This document shows positions 39,288-43,645 of a DNA stretch of 43,645 nt, one piece after another. Source of the DNA: Candidatus Flexifilum breve (GTDB taxonomy: Bacteria; Chloroflexota; Anaerolineae; Aggregatilineales; Phototrophicaceae); the NCBI GenBank assembly GCA_016717205.1, contig JADKGC010000019.1:1-43645 (forward strand), in the 5' to 3' direction. The notes under the pieces are model-generated. The model ran no database searches, had not been told where the DNA came from, and saw nothing but the letters and a program-made list of their open reading frames with translations. The translations under genes and the position numbers were made by a program. The stretch's first letter is position 1. Each line of letters opens with the position of its first letter.

Positions 39288-42200
39288 TCATTCCTTTTCC
39301 AGACGCACAGTCGTAGACTTCCGTCGTAAAATTGACGCCACGCCAAACCCGTTACTTGCGAATGTAGTCTGGCATCGATGCTGAATCTCGAACGTCTTTG
39401 AGGACGCGATTGTAAAGCGTCCTCGATAATCGACCGGTAGCGGTTGCGTCGGCATCGGCGGCGGTTGTATATTCCGATGTTCCGACGATTGTCGTTGTTG
39501 TGTCCGTTATGTTTTGGAGACGCGCTTGATGCCTCCGGCAGTATGCTGCCGGGACGCTGGCATAAATGCGATACGTCCCCGCCGCTAACGTGAACTGATT
39601 GCTGCCGAGTGTGCAGTGATTCCCCGTATCGACGGCTTCCGTATTCAGATCCCGCGTTCGCCATGCCCCTGATGTAAATGTGCCGCCGCCCGTGTTCTGC
39701 GTCTTTTCATCTCTCAGGACGATCAGCGCCAGCGCTCCCCCACTGCCGCTGCTCGCCGCCCACTTGATGCCCTCGGGCTGCGCGCTGTCCGCCGTCAGCA
39801 CGTGACCATCCGTGCCCACCGGCAGCCGCGTCTCTGCCGATGATGTGCGCGTGAGGACATCGCCCTAGTAGTCGTCAGCGTCGCCGATCCGGCGGTGCTC
39901 AAATTCTTCCACACCGCCGCGCCTGCCGTGCCATCGGTGCACATGTACACCACGTCACCGGTCACATCCACCCACAGCGACCCCACGCCATACCTGTCGT
40001 CGATGTCGTCGCCCACGCCCGGCGCAGCCGTCGCCGTAATTCGATTTTGGCTTTGTCTCGCCGCGGTTCGTCAGGTCGAGGATATCGCTGACGTCGATGC
40101 TCGTCTCGCCGTTGGCCACGCTGACCGCGGCGCGCCAGTCCACATCCGGGCACAGGTTGATCACCGCGTTTACGTCGCTTTCGGGGAATGGGGTGAAACC
40201 CACGCCCGGTCCGTGCTCAGCGCCTGCGTGATCGCGTTCGTCTTCGGTGTTGATACCACCAGCACCCACGCGCGCTTTGCTGCCGTTGCTCGTCGGCGTC
40301 AGCGTGATCGTGTCTGTCCCCCGGCCACCACCCGCCCCGGTGCCGGATACGCCGTGATGCGCACCCACCAGCCTGCCGAGCGCATTCCCCGCCGCATTGA
40401 CGAGGCTTCAGCTCCGCCCCCGGCCTTTGTTCGTGGAGCCCGCTGGCGGTTGCTGCGGGTGGTTGCTGCGCTTGTGGCGTTGTTCGCATACAACCGCGCT
40501 GCCTGCGCTGGCACCGCCGTCTTGATGACCAGCATGTTGTCGACGCGCTCCATCTCCACCCTCGACCGCCGGGTCCAGGCTGTGTTTCATGGCGATGGCA
40601 ATGGCGACGAGCCATCCACCGCATCCGTCAGCCGCACGTATGCACCCACCCCGGCGCATACCCGGTATAGATCGTATACGTCCCGTTGCCGTTAGGGCGC
40701 CCCACAAACCCTTGATCGTTTCTGCGCTTTTTGGCTTGCGCGAATATTCTTTCTATTGCCCCACGCGCGGCGTTGTCCGCAGCCTCTGCCATCTTATCCC
40801 CGCAGATCCCGACGATCGACCCCGCCCCGCTGATCGTCGTCTCATACACAGCCCACGCGCGCCTTCGTACCGCGCAACGGAAAACCGCCCGCCGACGCCA
40901 TACAGAAGATCAGCCCGGTCGACACGTAGTAGCCGCCATTCCGCACAACGGCACGCCGCCCGAATTCGTCGCCATGTCGATCACCGTGTTCCACACAATC
41001 GACCCCGCCGCATCCAGCCCATTGAACGTTTGCAGCACGGCCCACTTGCCCGTCAAACCCGTGTTGGTTTGCCTGATGATCATCACGCAGGCTGCTATCA
41101 TCTGACACGCTTGATCCCCGCGCTGCGCCCCCGGCTGAGACCACGCCGAAAATGTCGATCCGATTCGTAGGGTTGATGTCCTCGCGCCATTGATCCGATG
41201 ATGCGATACAGCCGCTCACTTATTCGCTGCTGCCGCCATGTCGCCAAAACACCACATCATCTGCGCCCCAGCGGTCGACAATGCACCGCGTATCAGTAGG
41301 CCAATGCCGTAGCCGCTCGTCGACTTCTGCGCCCACGTCGCGCCCTTGTCGCTGTCTCAAAATCCGACACCTGGCGGCGATGCTGTGCTGGTGTGACAGT
41401 TGTCAGCCACTTGCCATTCCCCGCGCCGGATCGGCATACAGCCTATTGGCCCAGTTCGGCGTCGTGTTGAGGTAGTTGGTATCATAGTGCGTCGTCAGCC
41501 CGGTTGACGCTGACCACGTCGTGCCGCTCATCGGTATAGTGCGCCGCTGATCCTGCGCTGTCCCGGTACGCATGACCACCGCATTATCTGGATCGCCAGC
41601 TGACCTGTAGCCGCACCCCGCGCCGCTCGTCGCCGTGAAGCTTTGCGCCGTGCTCTAGCGTCTGCGCACCTGAAATATCGTTAACAGTCCGCACTTGGCT
41701 GGCCGTCGCCAGATACCCAGTTGACTGCGCCCAAGCCATTCACGCAGCTTGGCGAGTCCGCCTGCACGGCGAACGCCGCCAGCGTCCCCGCCAGGTCGTT
41801 AAAGCTTCACTTCCGGCGTGCCGCCCGCCAGCAGATCGAGCATCCCCGCCATCAGATGCACCTTATTGTTGGTGCAAACAGCGCCAAATCCGCGGATCAA
41901 CCCCAGTCCGCTATTGCCTCCGCGTGACCGTATTGCCCGGCACCGGATACCTGTGCTGGTCGAATACCCCCGCGATGCTCGTCGCTGGCTGCGGATTGCG
42001 CGCCCCTTGGATCGCCGTAGGTTTCTTTCTCCGCCGTAAGAACCTGCGTGCTGACGCCCGTCGCCCGCGTTCACGCTGATAGTCGACCGTCAGCGGCAGC
42101 ATTTTCTGCGCGCTAAGCGTCGGCCCACGATACTCCGCTTTCCCGCTTGTCGCTGTCACCGTGATCCACGCTGGCGTCCGCTGGCTCTATATCCGGGCGT

Positions 42201-43645
42201 CGACCCCGTGCCCCAGCTCCATCTGATACGCCGGATCGCCGCACAACTGCTGCAATCGTGCCCTACCCGTGCGTCGCCTCCGTCTGCGACTGCGCCATCC
42301 TCCCGCGCATTCGTCGACTCGCTCCATGCCCCGCCCGGCCACCTCGCCCGGCGCAATGCTGTACACATCGGGAACGGCCCAGCCTGCCGCCGCGCAGCAC
42401 ACGCATACCCAACGCCGCCATCACCGCGTTCCAGACTTCAGCGCGCCCGCGTCGGCCTCGCCCGCGTCAACCAGCTCAACCGCTTCCAGTCCGCCCGGTG
42501 ATCGCCCTGCACTTGCGGCCGTGCGGCTCCCGCTGGTCCCGCCGCATCGGGTCGATCTTCAGCGGAGCTTGCTCCCTTGCTGGCTGCACGTCAGGCGATA
42601 CCCCATCGCCTGCGCCAGCGCGCCGCCACACGCCGTACATATTTCCCGCCCGTGACGCTCCAGCTCATCACCGGGTAAGCTGCGCTGCCGCTCAGTCCTT
42701 TCAGCGCCCAGTCGGTTAACGCCAGCGCCGTGCTCTCAAACGCTGGCGGGCGATTCTGCATCCATTCGGGGCTGCACCCCACCCGCGCCAGCCTGCTTGG
42801 ACTCGCCTCAGAACACCGCCGCCAGCGCTCTGATCTGCGCCAGCTTTCCCCGCCACATCCACCGCCCGGATCGTGGTGCCTTTGTCCGCTTCAGCACTAT
42901 CGACGCTTGAGCGAAACTTGTTTCTATATCCAGCCATCCGGCGAAGCGCTGCGTACGTCACCGTGCTGTTCCCGCGCCCCCCGCATCAGCAGCATGACGA
43001 CCGTGCTTCGGCAAATACGTTTTCTGATCCGGTCGTTCTTTCAGGTCGCCACGTCAGCGTTCACCCTTCTGTCCGCCGCAGCTTGATATTGTTCGCCCGG
43101 ATGATCGCCTGGCTGCTCGGGTCGAGCGCCACCACCAGATACCGCTGCCGCCCCGTCGCGCCTGCGCTGGAGACACCTGTCAGCGGACCCACCGCTTCCC
43201 GCCGGTCTGTGGCGTCCGGCGCTGGTTCATCGTCGTCCCCACGGTGATCGTGCCATCGGCCATATCCCAATGTCCGGGCTTGACCACGCATCCGCCGCGC
43301 CACTCAGCGTCGAGATGTCCCGTGTCAAAGCATCGACCGTCAGCACGCCCCCGGGATGAAACCAACCGCCCCAGCTCGCCGAGATCCCCATAAGATTGAA
43401 TGGCGGCGACGAATACGCCAGATCGTAATCCTTGTAGATCGTCCTGCTGGCATTGTCCAGCGCTGGTGGCTTGCGCCACACCTCATAGCCACGACGACGG
43501 TAATGGTACTGTTATCCGTCAGCGTGACCTCGCCCGGCCTTCGCCTCGCTTGAGCTGAAACCAACGTACAGCGTGCCGCTCGTCGCCGCCCTTTGCGCAC
43601 ATACGTCCGCCCGAGGTCACGCGCCTTCTGTTGAGCCGATCAGCA
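39288..43645 (-). CDS. Large tail protein, right-copy version, cut by the window end
   Basis: Same gene as 722-5255, missing its N-terminal ~57 residues. The C-terminal ~150 residues are more readable here than in the left copy: GDEKTQNTGGGTFTSGAWRT, then CTLGSNQFTLAAGTYRIYAS, a shallow beta barrel like C-terminal fibre heads. From 41,000 on, the frame breaks every few hundred bases. Confidence 0.65.

Larger units (their letters stand above)
38560..43645. repeat. Terminal redundancy, right copy
   Basis: Second copy of 1-5083. It is noisier: open frames that run for more than 500 codons in the left copy break every 100-300 bases here. Its errors fall at other sites than those in the left copy, so the two can be used together to reconstruct the proteins (for example 39283-39285 gives a clean start for a gene that is broken near 705). 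It should not be counted as a second set of genes. Confidence 0.95.

Noticed and set aside
38560..43645. A true second set of tail genes
   Set aside because: The copy matches 1-5083 from end to end in the same order, with errors typical of sequencing. It is assembly overlap, not gene duplication.

Overview
The window is the genome of a tailed, siphovirus-like temperate phage, assembled as a circle that runs past its own start. The first ~5,083 bases reappear as the last 5,086 (38,560-43,645), so the unique unit is about 38,559 bp. The two copies differ by scattered indels, and many genes are broken at homopolymers. Both point to lightly polished long reads rather than to decayed genes. The DNA is GC-rich. 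It carries 14 copies of a palindrome of the CCTCACCCCCGRCCCCTCTCC family, which resembles dispersed repeats I associate with Chloroflexota genomes. I therefore suspect a Chloroflexota-like host, but this is inference.

Layout on the circle. The left arm (minus strand, from ~17.3 kb down through position 1 and on, via the circle, from 38.6 to 34.8 kb) carries three small accessory genes and then the virion genes: decoration protein, SPP1 gp7/Mu F-like head protein, scaffold, a second decoration protein, Mu gpT-like major capsid protein, connectors, tail terminator, tail tube, a two-part tail chaperone with an A8 slippery run, tape measure, a ~1,500-residue tail/receptor-binding protein with Asp-box repeats, a carbohydrate-binding-type protein, a secreted transglutaminase-like protein, and small membrane proteins. 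The control region (17.3-20.2 kb) has a complete tyrosine recombinase, an XRE-type repressor with a clear promoter, a tRNA 3'-half that looks like attP, and a second integrase broken by one missing base. The right arm (plus strand, 20.2-34.8 kb) carries unknown early genes, ParA and a ParB-like protein, tandem winged-helix paralogues, a DnaD-like initiator with five 22-bp iterons inside its gene, a Lar-like zinc ribbon, a Pol-beta-like nucleotidyltransferase, terminase small and large subunits, portal, a 35-residue membrane protein (candidate holin) and a glycoside hydrolase/SH3 endolysin. It ends at a strong terminator.

How it fits together. ParA/ParB, an iteron-type origin and integrases on one genome suggest an element that can persist as a partitioned plasmid and also integrate into a tRNA gene (phage-plasmid). 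The terminase and portal lie on the opposite strand and ~13 kb from the head genes, which is an unusual split. The most distinctive feature is the palindromic repeat. All copies are oriented with their neighbouring genes, and eight lie inside reading frames without breaking them, so phage proteins carry repeat-encoded peptides.
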